Assembly (NCBI GenBank): GCA_041179465.1 | Contig: JBEGTJ010000017.1 | Span: 1 to 32,775, forward strand | DNA from: TMED14 sp041179465 | Lineage (GTDB): Bacteria; Bacteroidota; Bacteroidia; Flavobacteriales; Schleiferiaceae | Direction: 5' to 3' | Length of the DNA stretch: 32,775 bases | In this document: positions 1 through 7,327 of the stretch, one piece after another | How positions within the stretch are numbered: position 1 is the stretch's first letter | Layout of the letters: each line of letters begins with the position of its first letter | The notes under the pieces: model-generated | The model's input: the letters and a program-made list of their open reading frames with translations, nothing else | The model's database searches: none | What the model was told of the DNA's origin: nothing | Translations under genes and position numbers: made by a program

Positions 1-537
1 ATCGCCAAGCCCCGCGCCATCACCGCCGTGGCGGGAGCGCACCTCGAGACCTTCTTGAGTGCCGAGATGAAGACGGGCGCCTACCGCGTGGTTTCAGGAA
101 GCGTGCTCACGGGAGCCAACGTCGGCAAAGCCGGCTACCTGGGCTACTACGCGAGCCAGATCACGGTACTCCCCGAAGGACAAGGCACCGACTTCTTCGG
201 TTGGGTGATCCCCAGCTTTGGCAAGTGGTCGATCAGCCGCACGCTGTTCAGTTGGCTGACCCCTTCAAAGAAGTACGACCTCAACACCAAGCAGCACGGC
301 GAAGACCGCGCGTTTGTCGTGACCGGCGTCTACGATAAAGTGTTTCCACTGGACATTTTGCCCATGCCGCTGATCAAGGCAATGTGGGCCAAAGACCTTG
401 AGAAAATGGAGCAGCTCGGCGCCTACGAAGTAGTGCCCGAAGACTTTGCCCTCTGCGAGGTGGTGTGCCCCTCAAAGCAGGAGCTTCAAAAGCTAGCTGA
501 AGAAGCGATCGATCTACTCTACACCGAGATGAATTAA
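1..537 (+). CDS. nqrA: Na+-translocating NADH:quinone reductase subunit A (C-terminal part)
   Basis: The reading frame is open from the first base, so the gene starts upstream of the window. The last 178 codons are present. NqrA is the cytoplasmic-side subunit of the Na+-pumping NADH:quinone oxidoreductase and contributes to ubiquinone interaction. The call rests on the C-terminal sequence, which includes a GWVIPSFGKWSISR-like stretch, the PLDILPMPLIKAMWAKDLEKMEQLG segment (quoted in part; residues about 118-142 of the fragment) and a CEVVCPSKQELQ end, all typical of the family. It also rests on the five nqr genes that follow in the usual order. The stop codon lies 10 bp before nqrB, so the genes are almost certainly co-transcribed. 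The promoter lies outside the window. Confidence 0.96.
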   Translation: MAKPRAITAVAGAHLETFLSAEMKTGAYRVVSGSVLTGANVGKAGYLGYYASQITVLPEGQGTDFFGWVIPSFGKWSISRTLFSWLTPSKKYDLNTKQHGEDRAFVVTGVYDKVFPLDILPMPLIKAMWAKDLEKMEQLGAYEVVPEDFALCEVVCPSKQELQKLAEEAIDLLYTEMN

Positions 538-547
538 TCCACGAGCC

Positions 548-1729
548 ATGAAACTGTTCCAAAATTTATTTGACGCCACCCGCCCTGCGGTGACGACGGG
601 CAAGCTGAAGGGCTTGTACCCGCTGCACAATGCCTTGGAGACGATGTTCTTCGTTCCGAACCACAACGCCCACAGCGGCGCCCACGTTCGCGACGCCATC
701 GACATGAAGCGCACGATGATCACGGTAATATTTGCTTTGGTTCCGGCGCTGATTTTTGGTTTATTCAACGCCGGATACCAGCATCATTTGGCGATCGGAC
801 AAATTGAATCCGGTTGGGCCAACTTCTGGAGTTTGGAGAACGCGCTGTACGGTGCGATGAAAGTGATTCCCATGATCGCGGTGACCTACATCGCCGGTCT
901 GGCCATTGAGATTTACTTCGCGTACCGCAACAAGCATGCGGTGAACGAAGGGTTCTTAGTATCGGGAATCTTGATTCCGCTCATCATGCCCGTCGACATT
1001 CCCTTGTGGATGGTTGCCATTTCGACCGCCTTTGCGGTGCTCATTGGTAAAGAAGTGTTCGGCGGAACCGGTATGAATATTCTCAACCCCGCGTTGACGG
1101 CGCGAGCCTTCGCCTTCTTTGCCTACCCCACGTACATGTCGGGCGATAAAGTATGGGCTGGACTCAGCAATGTGGACGGTGTTTCATCGGCCACGGCCCT
1201 CGGCCAATATGCCACAACAGGTACCACGGATTACAGTGCGTGGGATGCGTTCCTCGGAATTATTCCCGGATCTATTGGCGAAACGAGTACCGTCGCCATC
1301 CTAATCGGTGCGGTCTACTTGATTTCGACCGGAGTTGGATCATGGAAAATTATGTTCTCTGCGGTTCTTGGAGCGCTCGCCATGGGCTTAGTTTTCAATG
1401 GTGTTGCGGACCTAATGATTAGCCCGGAACAGCAATCCTATTTGTCGGTTCCGTTTTACTACCACCTCGTGTTTGGGGGATTCGCATTCGGCGCCGTATT
1501 CATGGCCACTGATCCTGTTTCTGCTGCTCATACCGAGCGGGGTAAATGGATCTACGGGTTCTTGGTTGGCGTCTTCTCGATTATGATTCGCGTATTTAAT
1601 CCTGCCTACCCTGAAGGTGTGATGCTTGCCATTCTGTTGATGAACGTAATGGCTCCGCTTATCGATCACTACGTAGTGAACGCGAACATTCAAAAACGCC
1701 TCAAGCGCGCACAAACGGTTCAAGCCTAA
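548..1729 (+). CDS. nqrB: Na+-NQR subunit B, covalent-FMN membrane subunit
   Basis: This 393-residue polytopic inner-membrane subunit carries a covalently bound FMN and takes part in electron transfer and Na+ translocation. The soluble N-terminus has the NHNAHSGAHVRDAIDMKR segment expected of NqrB. Several hydrophobic helices follow, with the conserved GKEVFGGTGMNILNPAL region at about residues 168-184. The FMN attachment site is the DGVSSAT motif with Thr216. This is the sequence type flavinylated by ApbE, which is encoded at the end of the same operon. Length is normal for Bacteroidota. The third codon positions look less GC-rich than in nqrF and most later genes, which may simply reflect the hydrophobic composition. 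Confidence 0.97.
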   Translation: MKLFQNLFDATRPAVTTGKLKGLYPLHNALETMFFVPNHNAHSGAHVRDAIDMKRTMITVIFALVPALIFGLFNAGYQHHLAIGQIESGWANFWSLENALYGAMKVIPMIAVTYIAGLAIEIYFAYRNKHAVNEGFLVSGILIPLIMPVDIPLWMVAISTAFAVLIGKEVFGGTGMNILNPALTARAFAFFAYPTYMSGDKVWAGLSNVDGVSSATALGQYATTGTTDYSAWDAFLGIIPGSIGETSTVAILIGAVYLISTGVGSWKIMFSAVLGALAMGLVFNGVADLMISPEQQSYLSVPFYYHLVFGGFAFGAVFMATDPVSAAHTERGKWIYGFLVGVFSIMIRVFNPAYPEGVMLAILLMNVMAPLIDHYVVNANIQKRLKRAQTVQA

Positions 1730-1734
1730 TTATC

Positions 1735-2460
1735 ATGAACGTAAACAGCAATTCATACACGTACGCGTTTGCCATCGGTTTGGTGGTGGTAGTAGCGGCA
1801 GCGCTCGCCATCGCGGCGACGGGTCTTAAGCCCGCCCAAGATGCAAACATTGAGCTCGAGAAGAAGGCGAATATCCTTTCTTCAATTGGCCTGCAAGGTG
1901 AAGACCCCGCCTCCCTGTATGGCGAAGTAATCAAGGAGCAACTTGTACTCAAAAATGGTCAAGTGGTTGCGGGCAAGCAGCCGGGAACCATTGACCTCGC
2001 TGCGGCCATTGCGCTGCCCGAAGCCGATCGGGAAGTGCCCCTTTATGTAGCTGAGCACAACGGCCAAACCTACTACATTATTCCGGTGCGCGGCAAAGGC
2101 CTGTGGGGTCCGATTTGGGGCTACATCAGCCTTCAAGCTGACGGAAAAACGGTGTACGGAGCCAAGTTTGACCACAAATCCGAAACCCCAGGTCTGGGTG
2201 CCGAAATAGCCACTCCCATGTTTACCGACCAGTTTCCAAATAAAGTGGTTTTCAGCGATTCCTACACCGGCATTGAGGTCCGCAAGGGCGACGCCAGCGG
2301 AAATCAGCAGGTCGACGGTATTTCAGGCGGAACCATCACCTCGGTCGGCGTTCAAGCCATGCTGGAGAACTGCCTAAAGCCGTACCAAGCGTACCTCGCT
2401 GCCCGCAACACGCCGGCACCCGCAGCGACTACCGACACGTTAACCGTAGCAGCACTATGA
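1735..2460 (+). CDS. nqrC: Na+-NQR subunit C, covalent-FMN periplasmic subunit
   Basis: NqrC is anchored by one N-terminal transmembrane helix (about residues 10-28 here) and holds a covalent FMN in its periplasmic FMN-binding domain. The attachment motif is DGISGGT with Thr200. It has Gly where the proteobacterial motif usually has Ala just before the Thr. The GKGLWGPIWGY segment near residues 120-130 is the usual family signature. Length is 241 residues. The start is the first ATG, 5 bp after the nqrB stop. The stop overlaps the nqrD start in an ATGA tetramer, pointing to translational coupling. Confidence 0.97.
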   Translation: MNVNSNSYTYAFAIGLVVVVAAALAIAATGLKPAQDANIELEKKANILSSIGLQGEDPASLYGEVIKEQLVLKNGQVVAGKQPGTIDLAAAIALPEADREVPLYVAEHNGQTYYIIPVRGKGLWGPIWGYISLQADGKTVYGAKFDHKSETPGLGAEIATPMFTDQFPNKVVFSDSYTGIEVRKGDASGNQQVDGISGGTITSVGVQAMLENCLKPYQAYLAARNTPAPAATTDTLTVAAL

Positions 2461-3122
2461 GCACTGAAGTAAAACCCCAAGAAAAAGAGGGCCTGTTCTC
2501 CAAGAAGAACCGCAAGCTCCTCATTGATCCGTTCAACGAAAGCAACCCCATTACGGTTCAGGTCTTGGGTATTTGTTCGGCGCTAGCGATCACCGTTAAG
2601 ATGAAGCCTGCCCTGGTTATGGGCTTGAGCGTTATGGTGGTTACGGCCTTTTCAAATCTCATTACCTCGCTGATTCGCAACTACATCCCTAACCGGATTC
2701 GCATCATCGTTCAGTTGGTGGTCGTTGCCGCGTTGGTAATTATTGTGGACCAAATCCTTAAGGCTTACGTGTACGACGTGAGCAAGCAACTGTCGGTGTT
2801 TGTGGGATTGATCATCACCAACTGCATCATCATGGGCCGAATTGAGGCGTTTTCTCTGGGTAACCCTCCATGGAAGTCCTTCCTCGACGGCATCGGCAAC
2901 GGCGCCGGATACGGGGCTATCCTGATTGTGGTTGCGTTTTTTCGTGAGCTTTTAGGCAGCGGAACCCTTTTTGACGTACCCATCCTCGAGCCTTTGGGCG
3001 TTTATGAGCTAGGGTATAAAAACAACGGTATGATGCTGTTGCCTCCCATGGCGTTGATTATGTTGGCGCTCGTTATTTGGGCCCAGCGTTCGCGTACCAA
3101 GTCATTGATTGAAAAAGAATAA
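2457..3122 (+). CDS. nqrD: Na+-NQR subunit D
   Basis: NqrD is a six-helix membrane subunit. Together with NqrE it holds an iron centre in the membrane, ligated by two cysteines from each subunit. Both expected cysteines are present: Cys40 in VLGICSALA and Cys123 in IITNCIIMGR. The NCIIMGR element and the GNGAGYGAIL region are characteristic. Length is 221 residues, with a somewhat long charged N-terminal extension of about 25 residues before the first helix. The start overlaps the nqrC stop (ATGA). Confidence 0.97.
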   Translation: MSTEVKPQEKEGLFSKKNRKLLIDPFNESNPITVQVLGICSALAITVKMKPALVMGLSVMVVTAFSNLITSLIRNYIPNRIRIIVQLVVVAALVIIVDQILKAYVYDVSKQLSVFVGLIITNCIIMGRIEAFSLGNPPWKSFLDGIGNGAGYGAILIVVAFFRELLGSGTLFDVPILEPLGVYELGYKNNGMMLLPPMALIMLALVIWAQRSRTKSLIEKE

Positions 3123-3127
3123 CTGCC

Positions 3128-3745
3128 ATGCAAGAGTTGATTTCTCTCTTTTTTAAGAGCGTGTTTATTGAGAACATGATCTTTGCCTACTTCCTGGGCA
3201 TGTGTTCGTACCTCGCGGTTTCGAAGACGGTGAAAACAGCCATGGGTTTGGGCATCGCCGTGACCTTCGTGCTCGTCATCACCTTGCCGGTGAACTACCT
3301 CCTAGAGAACTACGTACTCAAGGCGGGAGCCCTCGAGTGGCTCGACCCAAGTTTTGCGAGTCTTGACCTCAGCTTTTTGAGCTTCATCATGTTCATCGCA
3401 ATCATTGCGGCCATGGTGCAGCTTATCGAGATGGTGGTGGAGAAATTTGCTCCGGCACTCTATGCTGCATTGGGTATTTTCTTGCCGCTCATCGCGGTAA
3501 ACTGCTCGATTCTCGGCGCCTCACTCTTCATGCAAGAGCGTGCCTATACCAGTGTGGGTCAGGCAACGGTCTACGGTCTGGGTTCGGGTATCGGTTGGCT
3601 TCTGGCCATTGTGGCCATCGCAGCCATTCGTGAACGCCTCAAGTATTCGCACGTTCCGGCTCCGCTCCGTGGACTGGGCATCACGTTCATTATTACCGGG
3701 CTTATGGGCATTGCCTTTATGAGCTTCATGGGTATCAAACTTTAA
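3128..3745 (+). CDS. nqrE: Na+-NQR subunit E
   Basis: NqrE is homologous to NqrD with inverted topology and supplies the other two cysteines of the intramembrane iron centre. They are seen here as Cys26 (GMCSYLAVS) and Cys126 (AVNCSILGA). Length is 205 residues with about six hydrophobic segments, standard for the family. The gene begins 5 bp after nqrD and is followed by nqrF after 15 bp. Intact cysteines in both NqrD and NqrE imply a need for an iron-delivery factor, which is relevant to the small gene at 6068-6265. Confidence 0.97.
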   Translation: MQELISLFFKSVFIENMIFAYFLGMCSYLAVSKTVKTAMGLGIAVTFVLVITLPVNYLLENYVLKAGALEWLDPSFASLDLSFLSFIMFIAIIAAMVQLIEMVVEKFAPALYAALGIFLPLIAVNCSILGASLFMQERAYTSVGQATVYGLGSGIGWLLAIVAIAAIRERLKYSHVPAPLRGLGITFIITGLMGIAFMSFMGIKL

Positions 3746-3760
3746 TTCGCACGCAGCCCC

Positions 3761-5065
3761 ATGTTACTAGCAGCATCAACGGTTACCATCATCAGTGTGG
3801 TGGTATTTACTTTGGTCATCTTGGCCTTGGTTACCATTCTCTTGCAAGCCAAAGCTCGCTTGAGCCCGTCAGGACCCGTAAAGCTCGAGATCAACGGCGA
3901 CGTCGTTGAAGTAGAATCGGGCAGTACCCTTTTAGGTACGCTGGGCGCCCAAAAAATATTCCTTCCTTCGGCCTGCGGCGGGGGCGGAACCTGCGGTATG
4001 TGCAAGTGCCAAGTCCTCGAGGGCGGAGGCGAAATCCTTCCAACCGAGACGGGCTTTTTCAACCGCAAGCAAATCGCCGACAACTGGCGCTTGGGTTGCC
4101 AGGTGAAGATCAAGAACGACATGAAAATCCGCGTTCCTGATGAGATTTTTGGCATCAAGAAGTGGGAGTGCGAAGTCGTTTCGAACTACAACGTAGCCTC
4201 GTTCATTAAAGAGTTCGTCGTAAAGCTCCCCGAGGGCGAGAACCTCGACTTCTTGGCCGGCGGCTACATCCAGATTGACGTTCCGGCCATCGAAGTCGAC
4301 TACAAGAACATCGACATCACGGCCCACCCGCGCCTCGGCAAAAAGGCCGACGAATTCCAGGGTGAGTGGGACAAGTTCAAGCTGTGGGACCTCAAGATGA
4401 AGAATCCAGAGCCCCTGTTCCGCGCCTACTCCATGGCCAACCACCCCGCCGAAGGCAACATCGTGATGCTCAACATCCGCATTGCCACTCCGCCGTGGGA
4501 CCGCGCCAAAGGCGGATGGATGGACGTGAACCCCGGCGTGTGTTCTTCGTACATTTTCAACCTCAAGCCGGGCGACAAGGTGATGGTTTCGGGTCCCTAC
4601 GGAGAATTCCACATCAAGGAGACCGACGCCGAAATGATTTACATCGGCGGCGGAGCCGGAATGGCACCGATGCGTTCGCACCTGTTCCACCTGTTCCACA
4701 CGCTCAAGACCGGCCGCAAGGTGTCGTACTGGTACGGCGGTCGTTCGCGCCGCGAGCTGTTCTACATCGACGACTTCCGCCAGATTGAAGCCCAGTTCCC
4801 GAACTTCAAGTTTCACCTGGTGCTCAGCGAGCCGCTTCCTGAAGACAACTGGACGGCGAAGACGAGCATGGAGAGCGACGGCGACGGCTTCGTAGGCTTT
4901 GTGCACCAGGCGCTCATCGACAACTACCTGTCGAAGCACGACGCGCCCGAAGACATTGAGTTTTACTTCTGCGGACCGCCGATGATGAACGCGGCCGTCC
5001 TCAAGATGGTCGACGACTTCGGCGTTCCTCCCGAAAACGTTTCCTTCGATGACTTTGGAGGTTAA
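3761..5065 (+). CDS. nqrF: Na+-NQR subunit F, NADH dehydrogenase/ferredoxin-reductase subunit
   Basis: NqrF is the electron entry subunit. It oxidises NADH through FAD and a [2Fe-2S] cluster. Order of domains: one N-terminal membrane helix (about residues 5-29); a plant-type ferredoxin domain with Cys72, Cys78, Cys81 and Cys113 (CGGGGTCGMC then GCQ); an FAD domain with RAYSMAN; and an NAD domain with GGGAGMAPMRS and YFCGPPMM near the C-terminus. Length is 434 residues, slightly longer than the roughly 405 of proteobacterial forms. The last 17 bp overlap the called start of apbE, and a terminator-like hairpin begins 13 bp after the stop. Confidence 0.97.
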   Translation: MLLAASTVTIISVVVFTLVILALVTILLQAKARLSPSGPVKLEINGDVVEVESGSTLLGTLGAQKIFLPSACGGGGTCGMCKCQVLEGGGEILPTETGFFNRKQIADNWRLGCQVKIKNDMKIRVPDEIFGIKKWECEVVSNYNVASFIKEFVVKLPEGENLDFLAGGYIQIDVPAIEVDYKNIDITAHPRLGKKADEFQGEWDKFKLWDLKMKNPEPLFRAYSMANHPAEGNIVMLNIRIATPPWDRAKGGWMDVNPGVCSSYIFNLKPGDKVMVSGPYGEFHIKETDAEMIYIGGGAGMAPMRSHLFHLFHTLKTGRKVSYWYGGRSRRELFYIDDFRQIEAQFPNFKFHLVLSEPLPEDNWTAKTSMESDGDGFVGFVHQALIDNYLSKHDAPEDIEFYFCGPPMMNAAVLKMVDDFGVPPENVSFDDFGG

Positions 5066-6074
5066 TCTTCCCGAGAAGGGCGCCCTAGGGCGCCTTTTTT
5101 TGGCTTGTGCCGCCGCCTTGGCGGCGTCCTGCGCCCCTGAAACCCCCGAGCTGTTTGCCGAGGGCGAGGCCCAGGGTACCACTTTTGTCGTGCGCGCGTA
5201 CGGCGATTCCCTAGAGGCCACCCAAGACGACATCGCCCGATGGCTCGCGGCCTACAACCGGGCGGCTTCGGCTTGGGACCCCCAGTCTGAACTTTCGGTG
5301 CTCAACGCTGGGGGCGAAGTGCAGCCGTCCGCGATCATTACCGACCTTTTGCTGGTTGCTGAGGCCTTGCGGACCGCAACCGACTCCGTCGTCGAGCCCG
5401 CGCTGGAACCTGTGCTTCAGGCCTGGGGTTTTTCGGTGGGCGGAAACCTCCTGCCTACGGCCGAGGGACCTGCTCGCGACTCAGCGATCGTCGATTCCCT
5501 GCTCGCAAGGGTGCGTTGGGAGGCTCCGATTCGCGCGGACCACGGAGGACTGCGGCTGCCTCGACCCTTGAACGTCAATGCCTTTGCGCAGGGCCATTCG
5601 GTGGACCTCCTTGTCGATTCCCTTAGGGCCCACGGGGCCACGGCCGCCTTTGTGGAGGTGGGCGGAGAGGTCCGCGCCTTTGGACGCAAGCCCAACGGCG
5701 ACGCCTTCACGGTGGGCATTGAAAAGCCCCTAACCTCAGGCGACCGCAACCTGCAGCTCACCTTGGAACTTGAAGACCGCGCGCTTGCTACGTCGGGCAA
5801 CTACCGCAAGTTTCAAACCGATCCGGTGACGGGCGAGAAATACGGGCACAGCCTGAACCCCCAAACGGGATGGCCGGCGCGTACCGATTTGCTCAGCGCA
5901 ACCCTAATCGGCCCTACGTGCGTGGAGGCCGACGCGTTTGCCACGATGTCCATGATTCAGGGTTTGGAATGGACCAAGTCCTGGCTCGCCCGACACCCCG
6001 AGTGGGACGCCGTCTTAATTTACAGCGACGCTCGAGGCGGGTTCCGCGTATTTGATTCTCGGTCGGCCTACTGA
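5049..6074 (+). CDS. apbE: FAD:protein FMN transferase, lipoprotein
   Basis: ApbE moves FMN from FAD onto a Thr of target proteins, here presumably NqrB Thr216 and NqrC Thr200. Visible motifs are GGEVRAFG, ATSGNYRKF, HSLNPQTGWP and ADAFATMSM, in family order. The N-terminus is a lipoprotein signal: a short charged region with Lys10 and Arg15, a hydrophobic LFLACAAALAA run, and a lipobox ending at Cys28. The mature enzyme should therefore be membrane-anchored on the periplasmic side. The ATG at 5049 overlaps nqrF by 17 bp and is the only start that keeps a complete signal peptide. The signal-peptide codons also contain a terminator-like hairpin. The stop overlaps the convergent NqrM-like gene by 7 bp. 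Confidence 0.93.
   Translation: MTLEVNLPEKGALGRLFLACAAALAASCAPETPELFAEGEAQGTTFVVRAYGDSLEATQDDIARWLAAYNRAASAWDPQSELSVLNAGGEVQPSAIITDLLLVAEALRTATDSVVEPALEPVLQAWGFSVGGNLLPTAEGPARDSAIVDSLLARVRWEAPIRADHGGLRLPRPLNVNAFAQGHSVDLLVDSLRAHGATAAFVEVGGEVRAFGRKPNGDAFTVGIEKPLTSGDRNLQLTLELEDRALATSGNYRKFQTDPVTGEKYGHSLNPQTGWPARTDLLSATLIGPTCVEADAFATMSMIQGLEWTKSWLARHPEWDAVLIYSDARGGFRVFDSRSAY
5079..5101 (+). terminator. Intrinsic-terminator-like hairpin after nqrF, inside apbE
   Basis: GGCGCC (5079-5084), a CTAG loop (5085-5088) and GGCGCC (5089-5094) form a perfect stem, followed directly by seven T (5095-5101). It lies 14 bp after the nqrF stop codon and within apbE codons 11-18. It may lower apbE expression relative to the nqr genes. 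The position is seen directly. The effect on transcription is inferred. Confidence 0.7.
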
Positions 6075-6265
6075 TTGGCGCACTGTTCGCTCGGCGTCTT
6101 TCCGCACAGCGAACAGGTTTCTCCTTCTTGGTTTAAAAACGGACTTTGCGAAGCGCAGGTGCCCTCGAATTTTCCGTCTTTTTTGCCCCAGATTTTAATA
6201 GCCATACCCAGCATGCCCAGGCCCAGCAGGCCGGCAACCACGAGGAAGAGTTTAAAAAGTGCCAT
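6068..6265 (-). CDS. nqrM: Small membrane protein with four Cys, probable Na+-NQR maturation factor NqrM
   Basis: The product is 65 residues. It has one transmembrane helix (about residues 5-24), then MAIKIWGKKDGKFEGTC and a soluble tail with Cys37, Cys51, Cys54 and Cys62 (CxxC in the middle). NqrM (DUF539) is known as a small one-helix, four-Cys protein needed to build the NqrD/NqrE iron centre, and it often sits next to apbE in nqr loci. Architecture, the Met-Ala-Ile-(x)-Lys-Lys...Gly-(Thr/Ser)-Cys run and location all fit. Assignment to the family without a profile search is inference. The ATG at 6265 is chosen because a TACCTTTG box lies 8 bp upstream of it. A GTG three codons earlier (6274) overlaps that box. 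It converges on apbE with a 7 bp overlap. Confidence 0.72.
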   Translation of the reverse strand: MALFKLFLVVAGLLGLGMLGMAIKIWGKKDGKFEGTCASQSPFLNQEGETCSLCGKTPSEQCANQ

Positions 6266-6273
6266 GTTAGGCA

Positions 6274-6281
6274 CAAAGGTA
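6274..6281 (-). promoter_or_regulatory. Bacteroidota -7 promoter box for the NqrM-like gene
   Basis: The minus strand reads TACCTTTG, an exact match to TAnnTTTG, with the ATG 8 bp downstream. The NqrM-like gene can therefore be transcribed independently of the nqr operon. Confidence 0.6.
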
Positions 6282-6306
6282 CAAAAACCGGCCCGTGACT
6301 TCGGTT
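6282..6306 (-). terminator. Weak hairpin plus T-run after murB
   Basis: On the minus strand AACCG (6306-6302) can pair with CGGTT (6290-6286) over an 11-base loop and is followed by a short T-run. A CCGAGCGCTCGG palindrome lies just upstream (6307-6318). The hairpin is weak, and it sits directly before the NqrM-like promoter. Confidence 0.35.
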
Positions 6307-6320
6307 GCCGAGCGCTCGGT

Positions 6321-6353
6321 TTAGCGCCCGATCAGGTTCACTTCCATTTCGAG
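6321..6353 (-). other. Out-of-frame remnant of the murB C-terminus
   Basis: Read from 6353 down to 6321 the minus strand gives LEMEVNLIGR and a TAA stop. It matches the usual LE(P/M)EV...IG end of MurB, which contains the Glu equivalent to E. coli Glu325. It is not in frame with the upstream murB reading frame, which stops at 6338. Confidence 0.75.
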
Positions 6354-7324
6354 TTGACGTCGGCCTGTACCTGATGGGCGACCTGAACCAGCTCTGCAGC
6401 CGTTGCGCCGCCATAGTTCACCAGAACCAAGGCTTGCTTGGCGTGCATTCCAGCGTTGCCCAGGCGCTTGCCCTTCCAGCCGGCGTGCTCGATCAGCCAG
6501 CCTGCGGCGAGCTTCACGCGACCGTCGGCTTGGGGGTACTGCGGCAGGCTGGGGTGGGCGGCGGCCAAAGCGGCGGCCACGGGTGCTTCAACGCTCGGGT
6601 TTTTGAAAAACGAACCGGAGTTTCCAAGCTCCGCCGGATTCGGCAGCTTGCTCTGGCGGATGGCGATCACGGCGTCGGCAATGCTCCGCAGGGAGGGCTC
6701 GCGACCGGCGGAGGCCAATTCTTCGGCCACCGACCCGTAGTGCGTCAACAGCTCGTGGTCCCGGGTCGTCAGCCGGAACTGAACCGACAGGATCACGCCT
6801 TGGTCTTTGAGTGCGCCTTTAAACACGCTGTCGCGGTACCCAAACGCGCATTCGGCGTTGCTGAATTCTTCGACCTCACCGTCTTCCCAGCGCATCCACC
6901 GCAGCGAATGGAGGCAGTCTTTGGTTTCTACCCCGTAGGCGCCCACGTTTTGGACCGGAGCGGTCCCGACGAGTCCCGGAATCAGCGACATGTTTTGCAG
7001 TCCGCCCCAACCGCGGTCGACGGTCCACTGCACGAATTCGTGCCAGTTTTCGCCCGCAGCCGCCTCGACCACCACATAGCCGTCGCCTTCTTCTACGACG
7101 CGCCGGCCGGTCCACGCCACCCGCGCAACCGATCCCTTGAGGTCGCCCGACAGCAGCATGTTGGAACCGCCGCCCAGCAGCAGCGCGTGGGCAGCATATC
7201 CTTTGGGGTCGTCGAGGTACTCCACGAGGTCCATTTCAGACTCCAAGTGGTAAAGGCGCTCGGCCGTGACGTCCAGGCCAAACGTATTGTAGGGCTTCAG
7301 CGAAGCGTGGCGTTCGATGCGCAC
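6338..7324 (-). CDS. murB: UDP-N-acetylenolpyruvoylglucosamine reductase, C-terminus disrupted
   Basis: MurB reduces UDP-GlcNAc-enolpyruvate to UDP-MurNAc using NADPH and FAD in peptidoglycan synthesis. Family motifs are clear: YNTFG near the start, LLLGGGSNML for FAD binding, IPGLVGTAPVQNVGAYG, FGYRDSVFK, GNSGSFFKNP with the catalytic Ser, and AAGWLIEHAGWKGKRLG. The start is GTG, 3 bp after the aminotransferase stop. The protein ends early at ...ADVNSKWK. A shifted frame immediately downstream (6353-6321) reads LEMEVNLIGR and stop, which is the usual MurB C-terminus with the catalytic Glu. The expected linking residues (roughly seven, xxxFGxx) are missing, so about 19 bp seem to be deleted. 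The gene is probably damaged here, or the sequence contains an error. Confidence 0.9.
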   Translation of the reverse strand: MRIERHASLKPYNTFGLDVTAERLYHLESEMDLVEYLDDPKGYAAHALLLGGGSNMLLSGDLKGSVARVAWTGRRVVEEGDGYVVVEAAAGENWHEFVQWTVDRGWGGLQNMSLIPGLVGTAPVQNVGAYGVETKDCLHSLRWMRWEDGEVEEFSNAECAFGYRDSVFKGALKDQGVILSVQFRLTTRDHELLTHYGSVAEELASAGREPSLRSIADAVIAIRQSKLPNPAELGNSGSFFKNPSVEAPVAAALAAAHPSLPQYPQADGRVKLAAGWLIEHAGWKGKRLGNAGMHAKQALVLVNYGGATAAELVQVAHQVQADVNSKWK

Positions 7325-7327
7325 GGC

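Noticed and set aside
3932..5233. Long minus-strand open frame opposite nqrF and the start of apbE
   Set aside because: It is antisense to two clear genes, has a Val/Leu/Arg-rich shadow composition and no recognisable motif. High GC at third codon positions creates such frames.
6338..6361. Programmed frameshift in murB
   Set aside because: A -1 shift would reach LEMEVNLIGR, but no classical slippery heptamer is seen and the conserved residues before it would still be missing. A deletion or sequence error explains it better.
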